DNA of 64,000 bases from Hermetia illucens (lineage: Eukaryota > Arthropoda > Insecta > Diptera > Stratiomyidae). How positions within the stretch are numbered: the stretch's first letter is position 1; the number at the start of each line of letters is the position of its first letter. The position numbers and the translations under genes were made by a program. This document shows positions 34,156-46,025 of the stretch, piece after piece. The notes under the pieces were generated by a model. That model searched no databases. It was not told where the DNA came from and saw only the letters and a list, made by a program, of their open reading frames with translations. The stretch spans positions 9,662,388-9,726,387 of the forward strand of contig NC_051855.1 in the NCBI RefSeq assembly GCF_905115235.1, in the 5' to 3' direction.

Positions 34156-35050
34156 GTTCCAGGTGGGGTGGGAGCTGAAGACATCCTTATGAAGGAGGAT
34201 GAGCTGACCTTAAACCGAGCTTTCCTCATTTCATCATGGGCTCGTGTGGCCAGATATTTGGTCGGGGCTTTGCTGATGAGGGCTTTAGTGGCTTCGGAGG
34301 AACCGGTGCTCCTCAGGCTCTTTCCATTGAAGAAACTTGCTTAAGGGTGCAATTTGTTGCGCTTGACCTATCATAGCACCGTTGCCCTCTCCATTTTATG
34401 GTCATGTTCTACAACATGCCGGGCCACTGCAGAATTGATATGTGTTTTTTCTGTCCCGTTTTATTAGCTCAGCTTCTATTAAATCTTCCTTGACGCTAGT
34501 GTTGACTGGCCGTTTGGTTTCCCCTACGGGTCTTTTTCATTGCCTAATTGCAATTTGACCGCGGTGGATCCTGCTTGATCCTCCTGCCTCGATGCCTTCT
34601 TTGGCCAAGATTCGTCACAAAGCTGGGAACATTTCCGTTGAGTATGTTATGCTGAGTCGTTCTGTGTCCATCATCATTCTCTCGTTGACGATTTCGTTCC
34701 TTCGTACTTTGCATCTTTCTAATTAGGCTCTGGATTAGAGTTGGCCGAAATCCATTTTTTGTAGCTGTATCAAAAATGTATGACTTTTCTTTTCAAACCT
34801 GATATCTGTCTGAGCGCCATCGATCGGTAGGCGGCCAATTTATGCTGATGTGAGTGGTTAGACGTCCTGATAGTGGCACGTTGGGTACTCGATGGCTTCC
34901 CATATATGTCGAATTCGAAGCCCTTATTCCTCTTCAGTACTTTGATATCGAGGAAGGGAATGCCACCGTTTGATTCCTCTTCCATCGTGAATTTTATGTT
35001 AGGGTGCCGCTTTTTGATTCGGTCAAGTATATCTTGCTTATGCTCCATTG
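34156..35050 (-). mobile_element. Penelope-like element fragment (RT end and GIY-YIG region)
   Basis: On the minus strand from about 35050: RT C-terminal motif HPNIKFTMEEESNGGIPFLD, followed by a KPSSTQRATIRTSNHSHQHK block, the hallmark of Penelope-like reverse transcriptases. Further on (about 34420-34540), in other frames, are GETKRPVNTSVKEDL and NSAVARHVVEHDHKM, as in the GIY-YIG endonuclease domain. Several frame changes are present. Its right edge joins a 3'-truncated RTE-B copy and its left edge meets the RTE-A tail. Confidence 0.75.
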
Positions 35051-36430
35051 CTCCAGATATCCCGGTTTTGCGCCGAGGTCCACCAATTCTGGCGTCCTGG
35101 CCTACGCCATCGCGCCATCTCAGGCAAGGTCTGCCTCGTCTTCTTCTTCTACCATAGATATTGTACTTATGAACTTTTCGAGCCGGGTCATCCTCATCCA
35201 TATGGATTAAATGGTCCACCCCCCCCCCCCCCCCCCCCCGCACCCTGATGAGCCGAATTTTATCAACAAACAGACCGGCGTGGTATTGCTCATAGATTTC
35301 GCTGTTATGTAGGCTACGGGATTGTCCATCCTCATGTAGGGGGCCAAATATTCTTCGGAGGATTCTTCTCTCGAACGCGGCCAAGAGTTTACAATTTTTC
35401 CCCGAGGAATACATAAGGACTGGCAAGATCTAGTCTTGTACATTGAGAGCTTTGACCCTGGAGCGCTGAAATATTAAATTATTTTCCCCGTTTGACGATT
35501 GATCCCTTGATGTTGTGGGTTAGTTGGTTGGTTTTTGGTGCTGGCGTTGCCACCATATATTTTGTCTTGCCTTCATTGATGTGCGGTCCAACATCTCGCG
35601 CCAATCACCGATCAGGATGAAGGCAGTTTTTACATCTTGGGTCGTTTTTCCCATGATGTCGATATCCTCAGCATAGGCCAGTAGTTGGGTGGACTTAAAG
35701 AGGATTGTACCCCTCGCACTTACTCCAGCGTCACGATCACTTTTTCCAGAGTCAGGTTAAAGAGGACGCATGATTGGGTATTCCCTTGTCTTAGACCGTT
35801 GTTGATGGCGAATGGCCTCGGGAGTGATCCTGCTAGTTTTATCTGGCCTAGCACATTGGTCAGGATCAGCATAGTCAGTCTTATCAATTTCGCCGGGATA
35901 CCGAATTCTTTCATGGCCGTGTACAGTTTTCCTCTGACTATGTTGTCATAGGCGGCTTTAAAGTCGATGAAAGGATGATGCAACTGACGTCCATATTCCA
36001 ACAGTTTTTCCATCGCTTGCCGCAGAGGGAAAATTTGATTTGTTGATGATTTGCCTGGAGTGAAGCCTCTTTGATATTCTGGGCAGTTGGGGCTATCTGG
36101 CCTAGTAAGGTAGCCGAGAATATCTTATAGATGGTACTCAGCAACGTGATACCTCTATAATTGTTGCACTGTGTGATATCCCCCTTTTTATGTATGGACC
36201 AGATAATGCTTCATTGCCAGTCCTAAGGCATTGATTCGCTGTCCCACACCTGATGATCCTCACAATGTAAACCAGACTCCAAAGAAATTGGATTCCGTCG
36301 GGCGATGACCATCCTCCGACTTCCTCCGGGACAACCAAAAAACTTTCTGCAGAGTTTTTGTGGAGTCATTTGAGCAGTAAGGCAGGAAATAATATTCCAT
36401 CGTCCTCCTTGGCATTTCAAGCGGGAAATT
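35051..36430 (-). mobile_element. RTE-B LINE, RT and C-terminal part
   Basis: Minus-strand copy: RT motifs YGRQLHHPFIDFKAAYDNIV (near 35960), LRQGNTQSCVLFNLTLEKVI (near 35780), and a remnant of the LAYADDIDIMG block (near 35660). It continues to the C-terminal LLAAFERRILRRIFGPLHED and the DEDDPARKV block near 35200. Disabled by frame changes. It contains a run of 21 C at 35219-35239 that its relatives lack. The 3' end stops short of the usual terminal motif, where Penelope sequence begins. Confidence 0.85.
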
Positions 36431-36984
36431 AATGTTGACAGTTTTATATTTTTATGAGTAACTGTCAGTTGCCGGGCTACTGAAGTTTCTTGGTTCGAGT
36501 TGTGACGTCACACAACATGGCGCGGGCTTTTCAGTCTGTTTGTATTTGGTTGAAATTTAAAATGCTCATAATTTCAAATACGCAGTTTCTTTTTTTAAAA
36601 ACGGTTTTTGAGAGTTTTGTTAGATTCCGTCATAGAAGTTATTTCCATTATTAGTGGAAATAAGGCGGGGAGTCTATCCTTAATAAAATACCAGAAGCAG
36701 CTGGGTTTGATTGCTTAAAGTCCGTTCAACAATGGCAAAAATGTAGAGTGTCGTTATCTTTTTTACTCACCTCAAAGACTTATTTCTTTAATAATTCGAT
36801 GTGTTTCACCGGAAAACCTCAGTTAATTACTCAGGGAAGTGTAATAAAATGCCATCATCTTAGATACATACACGGCTTTTCGTCCTACTTTTTCTTGAGT
36901 TTGGCTTAAGGCTTTCCCAAATACGCCTTCCAATTCTTTGTCTGCCGCCTTTCACGGTAAAATCGGCCACCATGACCGTTTCTA
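36430..36984. other. Unidentified AT-rich sequence before the 160-bp array
   Basis: No ORF or known element. A GCGGGAAATTAATGTTGACA block at about 36420-36440 resembles the GCGGGAAATTAACGTTTAAA piece of the array that follows, so array and flank may belong to one repeat unit. Confidence 0.4.
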
Positions 36985-37562
36985 ACCGATGCAGACGATG
37001 ATACCCTCAGATCTGAAAATCGCAAATCAGGTTCCTTTTCACTATTTTGTGAGTACTAAGCGGGAAATTAACGTTTAAATCCTGGAAAAGGGATTTTTCA
37101 GCTTTTCTCCCATTTTCGTGACCTTCAAAGCACAGGCTATAGACTTGCCCTCAGACGCTGATACCCTGAGATCTCAAGATCACAAATCAGGTTCCTTTTC
37201 ACTATTTTGTAAGTACTAAGCGAGAAATGAACGTTTAAATCCTGGAAAAGGGATTTTTCAGCTTTTCTCTCGTTTTCGTGGCCTTCAAAACACAGGCTAC
37301 ACACTTGCCCTCAGACGCTGATACCCTGAGATCTCAAGATCACAAATCAGGTCCCTTTTCACTATTTTGTAAGTACTAAGCGAGAAATTAACGTTTAAAT
37401 CCTGGAAAAGGGATTTTTCAGCTTTTCTCCCATTTTCGTGACCTTCAAACAGAGGCTATACACTTGCCCTCAGACGCTGATACCCTCAGATCTCAAGATC
37501 ACAAATCAGGTTCCTTTTCATTATTTTGCAAGTACTAAACGAGAAATTAACGTTTAAATCCA
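36985..37562. repeat. Tandem array, 160-bp monomer, about 3.6 copies
   Basis: The ATACCCT(C/G)AGATCT start recurs at 37001, 37161, 37321 and about 37480, a spacing of 160, 160 and 159. Monomers are highly similar and contain TCAGGTTCCTTTTCACTATT, ACGTTTAAATCCTGGAAAAG and CCCTCAGACGCTG. Close identity and fixed length suggest recent expansion, unlike the decayed 163-bp array at 2002-2720. Confidence 0.9.
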
Positions 37563-39211
37563 TTTGAAATAGAACGGCATTCACCGCGGTCGTGGTTTTT
37601 CGGAACATCATTTGATATGCGGCTATGACAGCCGTCGCCATATTGAATAGACCTGAATTCCCGTTAGATGGCGTCAAAGCTTAGGAGCAGCCATCTTTAA
37701 TTGAATGGATTTCGTCGTGCTAATCGACGAGAATAGTAGCTCGGGTATAGGATCGGTATCGGGTTCGGTGCTTGTAAATAAAAAATCTTGTAAACAGGTG
37801 CGGATTCATAGAATTTATCGAGAACTTCGCGTTACGCGTGCAGTGCATATCAGTTTTGAAATTGAGTTGTGGGATTTCGTGACATTTCATTGAAGTCTGT
37901 AAAAGAAGTGAAACCGGGTAAGATGTTTCCAACTCGCCTCCGTTCTTGGTACCGAAGGAATTTTTCGAATCGTATTGGATACGTGTATTCCACAAAAATT
38001 TAGCCTCTCAACAGGACGGAAGTAATGATTTAAGGGATGGAAAGGGATCTTATATCTTGTATAAACGGAGAAAATAAATGTCGTTATCACCTGCAATGCA
38101 AGAATGGTTTGAAATTCCCTCAGTGTCACGTAGGGAAAAAGGTCGACCAAACCTGATGATAAATTACAAGACGCAGGCATAGTTCTCAAGGGGGTGAATA
38201 AAAGTGCTGCTTGGCAGAAGGGTTACGATGGGTTGTCTCTAAGTAAATAACCTTCGTATCGCGAAAAGACACTCCAGATGAGTGTATCTGCGCTACTCGA
38301 GTAGGTGGGGCATTTGCCTGATCTAGAAATGCCAAACCATTTTTAGATACAATTTCTATCTCAAATTTTTTAGGCGAGTTTAATAGATAAATCAGTGGAA
38401 ATAGGAAGACAGTGCGTGGTTTGTGTGCAAAGGTCTACATTTTAGTCCTTATGGATATCCTATAAAGAGGAGAAAGCATATATCCATCGTCTACACATTG
38501 CCCGGAATGCTTCCTGGTGCAATACGGTTAGTTGAACAAAAGTTTAGAAAAGATAGGAACTCTGCGGCATGTCCGACTATCGCCTGTATAAATACCAAGA
38601 TAAGATTACGGTTGACTTCCAGAAATATAATAATAAAAGCAAGGAAAGAAGTATCGGAGTCGATTAGACCTGAATTTGAATAATCGTTCGTCATGAACCT
38701 CAATCAATCAATTATGTTTGTCTTTTTGTAAGGGAAAAATGAGGCATGGCTTTCGTTAATGTGTCCGATGTAGCCATGTAAACAGGTGAATATGAGGTTG
38801 TTGACGGTACCTTCCTCAAAGTGTTGACAAGCCATTACTTGATAAGGAAGTTAATTAGTAGTAGTGGATTCCTACATGCTTCAGCCGCCTTAGGTTTGAG
38901 ACAGGCAGCTTTTGCCGGGTTTGAGTTCAGGAACATTCTTCGTCTTCAAGAATGTCAGTCTACAATGAGTATTACCCGGAAACTTTTCAACGGTGGTCTC
39001 CTATTCCAGGGTCATGAAGAAACCGAGAGAAAATCTGCCCTACAACCCACAATGTCAGCTGAGTGGTTTTGTCTATCAAAACCTTTACGACCTTGCAGGA
39101 TCGTGCCCTTACCAGACTAAAGGGGTGGGAGTCCTTAAACAAAAAAAAAACCTAGTGCATCTTCATGTCTCCATCTAATAATCCAGGTAGAATGAAAAAT
39201 AACAAAAAAAA
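37563..39211. other. Unidentified region, no gene recognised
   Basis: About 1.65 kb with only short unsupported ORFs (for example 38423-38683 and 38821-39120). Codon use and lack of conserved motifs give no family. It lies between a tandem array and a nearly full RTE-B copy and could be an unclassified element or unique intergenic DNA. Confidence 0.5.
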
Positions 39212-42200
39212 ATAAAATCAACGACGCAACAACCAGTATCCGGTCTAGGCCTGCCTTAATAAGGAACTCCAGACATCCCGATTTTGCGCCGAGGTCCACC
39301 AATTCGATTACCCTAAAAGCTGTCTGGTGTCCTGTCCATCGGTCCATCTTAGGCAGGGTCTACCTTCGTCTTCTCTTTCTACCATAGATATTGCCCTTAT
39401 AAACTTTCCAGGCTGGATCATCCTCATCCATACGGATTAAGTGACCCGCCCACCGTAACCTATTGAGCCGGATTTTATCCACAACCTGACGGTCATTGCA
39501 TCGCTCATAGGTTTCGTCATTGTGTAGGCAACGGAATCGTCCATCCTCATGTAGGTGGCCAAAAATTCTTCGGAGGATTCTTCTCTTGAACGCGGCCAAG
39601 AGTTCGCAATTTTTCTTGCTAAGGACCCAAGCTTCCAAGGAATACATGAGGACTGGCAAGATCATAGTCTTGTAAGAGCTTTGACCCTATGGTAAGACGT
39701 TTCGAGCGGAACAGTTTTTGTAACCTGAAATAGGCTCTGTTGGGTGCCAATAACCGTGCACGGTTATGATTTTCGACCCTAGATAGGAGAAATTATCAAC
39801 GGTCCCAAAGTTGTATTCTCCTTTCCTTTTCTTCCTGTTTGACCAGTGCGGTTTGATGTTGTTGGTTGGTAGGCGATGCTGACGTTGCCACCACATATTT
39901 TGCCTTCCCTTCACTGATCTGCAACCCAAGATCTCGCGTCGCCTGCTCGATCTGGATAAAGGCAGATTTTACGTCTCGGCTGGTTCTTCCCATGATTTCG
40001 ATATCGTCAGCATAGGCCAGCAGTTTGGTGGACTTAAAGAGGATCGTACCTCTTGCATTTACCTCAGCATCACGGACCAGTTTATCGAGGGACAGGTTAA
40101 AGAGGTCGCATGAGAGGGCATTCCCTTGTCGTAGACCGTTGTTGATGTCGAATGGTCTTGAGAGTGATCCTGCTGCTTTTATCTGGCCTCGCACATTGGT
40201 CAGGGTTAGCCTAGTCAGTCTTTTCAATTTCGTCGGGATACCGAATTCTCATGGTCGTGTACAGTTTTACCCTGGCTATGCTATCATAGGCGGCTTTAAA
40301 GTCGATGAATAGATGGTGCAACTGTTTTCCATATTCTAACAGTTTTTCCATCGGTTGCCGCACAGAGAAAATCTGATCTGCTGCTGATATCCCTGGAGTG
40401 AAACCTTTTTGGTATGGGCGAATGATGTTCTGGGCGTTTGGGGCTTTCCGGCCTAGGAAGATAGCGGAGAATGTCTTATAGATGATACTTACCAACGTGA
40501 TACCTTTATAATTGCTGCACTGTGTGATATCTCCCTTTTTATGTATGAGACAGATAATGCCTCGTTGCCAATCGTCAGGCATTGATTCGCTGCCCCATAC
40601 CTTGAGCACAAGTTGATGAACCACTTGGTGTAACTGGTCGCCTCCATATTTAACTAATTCGGCTGTAATTCCATCGGCTCCTGGCGACTTATGATTTTAA
40701 GGCGATAAATAGCACGGACTATTCCTCCTATACTTTGTGGTGGCAGTATTTGTCCGTCGTCTTCAGTTGGCAGGACCTCCAATTCGCCGATGTTCTGGTT
40801 ATTCAGTAGCTCATCAAAGTACTCAACCCACCGCTCCAATATGCCCATTCTGTCGGAAATCAGATTTCCCTCTTTGTTTCGGCAGGATGAACATCGAGGT
40901 GTATAAGGCTTCATCCTGCTGACTTGTTGGTAAAACTTCCTGGCCTGGTGCGGCTGCTCCCTGTACTTTTCTAGTTCACAGAATTGTTGGTTCTCCCGTC
41001 TGTGATGTCACTTCTCCGCTCGAAGTTCGTGATAAGTCTCTGCGCGTGCCCGGGTTCTTTGAGAATGCAACATTACTCGGTATGCAGTCTTCTTCCGTTC
41101 CGTTGCTAACTTACATTCATCGTCAAACCAGCCGTTCCGAGTTTTTTTCAGGCTGGGGCCAAGTATCTTTGTGGCGGTATCAATGATGACGTTCTCTAGG
41201 TGGTTGTGAAGGTCATTTGTTGATGCTTCATCTCCAGGACCTCTGTTGACTGCGGTTGTGGGGAGGGCTATGTTGTGGATGGCTTCAATATTCACTCTCA
41301 CCTGATTGTCAGAGTGGATTTTAGGTGGTGTCACAATTCGAGCTCGGAGCACCATGCCAACGAGACAGTGGTCCGAGTCTATATTGGCCTCCCTATATGT
41401 TCTGACATTCATCAAGACTGAGAGGTGACGGCGTTCCACCTGCACGTGGCCAATTTGGTTGAAAGTGATCCCGTCTGGAGAGGCCAACGTATGTTTGTGA
41501 ACCGCTTTCCGCGCAAGCAAGGTACTTCCAACAACCATTTCGTGTGATGCTGCTAACTGGATAATGCGCAATCCGTTATCATTGGTATCCCTATGTAAGC
41601 TATGGGAACCAACGTATGGCCGGAATACTGGCTCCGTCCCTACTTGACTGTTGAAAGTTCCAAGTATGATTTTGATATCAAACTTGGGACAGGTTTCGAG
41701 GGTCCGCTCAGCTGCCTCGTAGAAGGTATCCTTCTCCGACTCTGCAGTCTCCTCTGTGGAGGCGTGACCGTTTATGAGGGTTATGTTTCTAAACTTGCCT
41801 CGCAAACGCAGAGTGCATAGCTTTCGCTTATAGTTTCAAAGCCGATAACAGCAGGTTTCATTTTTTGGCTGACTAAGAAACCTACTCCGAGCACATGGTT
41901 CATTGGATGGCCTCTATAATATATGGTGTAGTAACTCTTCTCCAGGAAACCGGTCCCTGTCTAACGCATCTCTTGTAACGCTGTTACATCAGTTCTATAT
42001 TGGGACAGGGTATTGGCTAGCTGCTCAGCAGCATTCGATCTGTACAGGGAGCGCACATTCCATGAGAAAATGCGCAAATCGTTAATCCATTGTCCTTGCC
42101 GGGTTGGTTATTATAGAGTCCACCCTGTGCGAGGCTCCTGTGGCTTCGTAAAATCAGTTTTCCGTGAAGGGTTGTCAGCTCTATGCAACCCCCAACCTGG

Positions 42201-42890
42201 ACGACTAATTGGTACAATTTGTCCCGCTTTTAGGCGCGGGGGACTCGCCTTCATCTTTCTCCGTCTGCAGTTTTTCATAAAGAAAGAGCTCCCGGCGATC
42301 ACCCCGTGGATGTGGAGAAAGAGTTTGGTAGTAGAGCTGTTGGTGTTGGTTCAGCAGGCGTTTCTCAGATTTACACTCCATCGTGGATATCAATTCGCGT
42401 TTCGCCTTGGGACCTATGCTACCGTTTGATCGCAACTGGCTTATGCGTTCCGAATATTGCCGTGGACGAAAATCGATCTGGTAAACGTCCAGCGACGGAT
42501 ACTAACACATCATCGAAATTGTGCCGTGGAACAGATAAACCTGCCTTCTGACATCGGAAGCAGACGCCTGGAACGACATGACTGCCAAATCGCGCTTAAT
42601 TTTATAGCAAAGAATAGGCCAGTCTCTTGCATGCGGCTGTTTGTGAGGCAGACTGTCGATTGACTCCCACTTGAAGGATCGATCTTTCAATCCTTTGAGT
42701 GTAGTGACGTCAGACCCAGAGCGAAACCGACGAATAGACGTCAAAACCAATGCACGGTAAACGCGTGAATTGACTTTTTTAGTCAGTTGCTGATTTGCAT
42801 TTGTCGAACAGATGGCAGTGCGCTGTGGAGTTCCTTGCTGAGACGGAGAGATCTATGTATGCGATTCAGGATGGCGCGGCTAATAAAAAG
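39212..42890 (-). mobile_element. RTE-B LINE, nearly full length
   Basis: Best copy of the family, minus strand. A possible 5' UTR is at about 42890-42440. The endonuclease runs from about 42240, with the longest open stretch at 41805-41008 (FRNITLINGHAS, IILGTFNSQVG, DGITFNQIGHV, ANIDSDHCLVGMVL). The linker has FDDECKLATERKKTAYRVML, and RT spans about 40910-39700: SADQIFSVRQPMEKLLEYGK, FIDFKAAYDSI, GLRQGNALSCDLFNLSLDKL, LLAYADDIEIMGR. The C-terminus is at 39665-39360 (LNRLRWAGHLIRMDEDDPAW). The 3' end has the GTTGTTGCG motif. It carries frame changes near 40980, 40640, 39900 and 39680. RTE group is my best placement, by the craniofacial-development-protein-like endonuclease and the RLRWAGHL tail. 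Confidence 0.85.
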
Positions 42891-43322
42891 CTCATAAATA
42901 GCGGGTGGAGAGCGACCAGTGCAGAATGTGTGGTTGGGCGTTAAAGTCATTGTACCATTTCATTTTTGGCTGCACTGTTATGGCACCGATGTAATACACA
43001 AATAGGCATAATGCTGAATGTAAGGTGATACATCATGACCTTGTATACAAGAATGGGCTGATCAGGAGAATATATCCGGTTTATCGATACAAACCGCAGA
43101 CACTAGTCGATAGCCTGACGTGCTGTTATTTGGCAAGACGGGTCGCTCCCGATATATTATTGGTGTCCCCATCTTCCATAATAGCAACACTGAACGGAAA
43201 TATGTCGGAAATCAAAGAAATGTGGAGGGAAGCGGAAATGCATTTCAGGTAACCGTGAGCGATGGCGCGTAGGTGTGGTTATCGTGCTACACCCCACCAA
43301 AAGATGAAGGGCAACCATATAA
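42891..43322. other. No gene recognised
   Basis: Possibly further 5' sequence of RTE-B or unrelated DNA. No supported ORF. Confidence 0.4.
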
Positions 43323-43452
43323 AAGCGGTCTGGCGTCCTGGCCCACGCCATCGATCCATCTGAGGCAAGTTCTGTCACGTCTTCTTTTCCTTTTCATACA
43401 ATCGATGTGGCCCTTTAGATTTTCCGGACTGGATCATACGGATTAAGTGACC
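43323..43452 (-). mobile_element. RTE-B LINE fragment
   Basis: Matches the 3'-terminal coding block (TGGCGTCCTGGCCCACGCCA, then GGATCATACGGATTAAGTGACC). Both ends are cut. Confidence 0.7.
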
Positions 43453-43689
43453 AGAGTATAGTTTAGTTGAAACCACTATATCGCAGATCTCCGTTGATGG
43501 ATAGTATAGTGTAATTTTTATGCTCCTTAACTTGGACCGGAATCTTGTAGCCAGAATCCTTTCAAAGGTACTCTCCAGACTCCTACCATCTTACCTCGCT
43601 TGTAGTCCAGTCATTGAAGCTTTTGACCTCGAATTCCTTCAGTGAAGATCAATTGACATGAAATTTGGACAGTCCGTTAGTCGCGCGCC

Positions 43690-45960
43690 ATGGTCCGCAT
43701 CGAACTCTGGTGTGTGCTGGTACCACTTCAGCTTCGTAGATCACGCCATTAAAGATGCCAATCCAGGCACATTCCTCGCGTCCCAAAAAACTGAGTTCGC
43801 TGGCAGATGTGGCAACGTCTATCCGAATTGCAAGACGTCGCCTAACAGTGTACGACCACGTTAGCAGGCGTGGGGAGACAGGCACAGAAATCTAGGTTCT
43901 CCTCGTCTTCAGAACTAATTCCTCAGCAGCTGAAATTAGCGGCAGCAAACTCTATGCCCATAACAATTTGCGGCTATAGGCAAGTAGCCGTGAGTCTTGG
44001 CTTGCGTCTAGCTATTCTCTGGTACTTCATTTTGGCTGATATGAGTGTCCCGATATTATCCGCAGACTACCTAGGGCAGACTACCATAGGGCGCTGATAG
44101 ACCCCACAACCCCTCTTAGGTCGTTAGGGAAAATTTCAACCTGCGCAAACAGCACTCCTTCCATCACTTTTTAGGACGTTGACGACCTATGCATTCGCAA
44201 TGTAGTATCTCCCAGCCGGTTAAGCATGATGCTCAGCATCGCATCAAGACTACTGGTTCGCCAATCTTCTCGAAGGTGCGCCTTTTATTATCCCAGAAGC
44301 TCTCCATTCCATCTGGTCCCCAAGTCGAACAACGAATGGTGACCTTGTGGAGATGATAGACACCTGAATTCTCAAATGATTCCGGATCGGTACCCCATTC
44401 CACTCATTCTTAAGCAGAAGGCGAAGTTTTTAGGCTATCACTCTTGATGGCGCACAACCCGAACCGGATAAGGTGCAAGCGATCGCGAGGTTCCCGCTGT
44501 CTAAGAAGGTTAAAAACCAGATTTTCTCCCTGCGACAAGCGATGGAAAAACTTGGGATATGACCATCAATTACATCATCTTTTCATTGACGTCAAGGCCG
44601 TCTATGGTGGCATAAGGTAAAAAACTGTACACGGCCATGAGCGTGGGGTATCTCGACCAAATTGATAAAATTAACCTGGTTGATCCGGGGCAATGTGCGA
44701 GGCTGGATGAAAGCGACAACAGCAAGAGTCAGTCATCATCCTCTTTAATTCCAAGTAACTACTGGCCTACGCTGACGATATTGCCATTATGGGAAGAACA
44801 ACCAGCGATGTACAGCCTACCTTCATACTCCCTTAATGAAGTCAAGAAGAACTACATGGTGGCAGCGTCAGAACCTAAAACCAGATAACTAACAACATCA
44901 AATGGCATTGATCAAACCAGAAAAATAAGGTTAGGAGACTACAAATTTCTCCTATCTAGCGTCGAAACTCAACAGTGGTAAATCTTGCGTCAGATAGGAT
45001 CAGGACGCCAGACAGCTCTTAAGGATATCGAATTGGTGGACCTGGGCACATAACCAAAATATAGTTTCTTACTAAGGCAGGACTAGATCAGATGTCGGTT
45101 GTTGCGCCACCCTCATTTCCTGTCAAAACTGCTCAGCAGCAGGTCTTACTTACCGCCTTCCTGTTTGATCCCAAGACCAAAGAGATTCTGTGATCTCCAG
45201 AAGACATCCGTATCTGATAGACAAACAGTTCCATTTCTCCTTTGAAGGCAGAGTTTTCTACTCTATCTTGCCCCTAACTGCTGCGAGAACTCTGAAAAGC
45301 GACCTAGGTCTCCACAAAATGTTTCTGGGCGTCCATAGATGTGGTCGTGATTTTTTGGGCCAGAGAGTGTATCGCATGCCAAAAATGTAAGGTCACAAGA
45401 TATGCTAGGAAGGAAGTAGGTATCTTCTCTAAATCGGCAAATCGCTTCCACACCATAAACCTCGACACGACATGGCTATGAGTATTGCCTCATGATCAGT
45501 GATCGGTTTACGAGGCGATACATGAAGGACATTAGTGGATTCCGCGCTTTGCTATTTCGGCCTTAATTATCAGGGTCTAGGGAATGCAATGCGAATCTTC
45601 TCGGAGCTCGGAAGGCTCCTGGAATTCAAACGCGAGCGAACATTCGCATAGCAACCACAGTCCAATGGGATGCTGGAACGTTGGCATCACACTGTTAAGG
45701 CGCGCAACGATCCCACAAGAGAGACAAGGCTGGAGAGATCGGTCTGTTGCCCCTGCTGGGGAGGAAAGTTGCGAAAATTGAAGCCACCATCTCACCACGA
45801 GCAACCAGCAGTCCACACCTCTAAGGAGCTTGAAGTCTGCACCCAAACTCTGGTGAGCACTGATACCACACGGAAGCCAGTGGCAGACCCAAGCCATTTT
45901 CCTTGGACAGGTTGAAGCATTTCTTCCAGGGAGGAAACAGCACTGGAAGGCAGCGTCTCT
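43690..45960 (+). mobile_element. Gypsy-type LTR retrotransposon fossil, gag-pro-pol remnants with an RTE-B piece inside
   Basis: In plus order: a gag C-terminal CWYHF-type motif (about 43715), a retropepsin C-terminal block (GYRQVAVSLGLR, about 43970; SVPILSADYLG, about 44050), an RT start (TTGSPIFSKVR, about 44250), then an integrase core after 45130 (SNGMLERWHHTVKA, about 45660) and its C-terminal edge to about 45915. The middle of pol is absent and an RTE-B fragment occupies 44470-45105. No LTRs were recognised. Old and heavily broken. Related to the minus-strand fossil at 58790-60560. Confidence 0.65.
44470..45105 (+). mobile_element. RTE-B LINE, internally deleted, inside Gypsy remnant
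   Basis: RT pieces on the plus strand (AMEKLWEYDHQLHHLFIDVK near 44500, then YADDIAIMGRTTSDV near 44770). The terminal 3' block follows after a jump, ending in GGTTGTTGCGCC near 45100. At least two internal deletions. Confidence 0.75.
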
Positions 45961-46025
45961 TTTGACGTCCGTCGGTGGGCGTGACCGAGAAGCGAGTGCT
46001 CTCGCTGAAACCTCCCGGTTTCGGT

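Noticed and set aside
36985-37562. A CRISPR-like repeat array
   Set aside because: The whole 160-base unit repeats with no unique spacers, and the window is eukaryotic.
38423-38683. An 86-codon ORF
   Set aside because: No homology visible and no supporting neighbours; length is expected by chance.
45577-45897. A 106-codon minus-strand ORF
   Set aside because: It is the reverse of the Gypsy integrase remnant on the plus strand.
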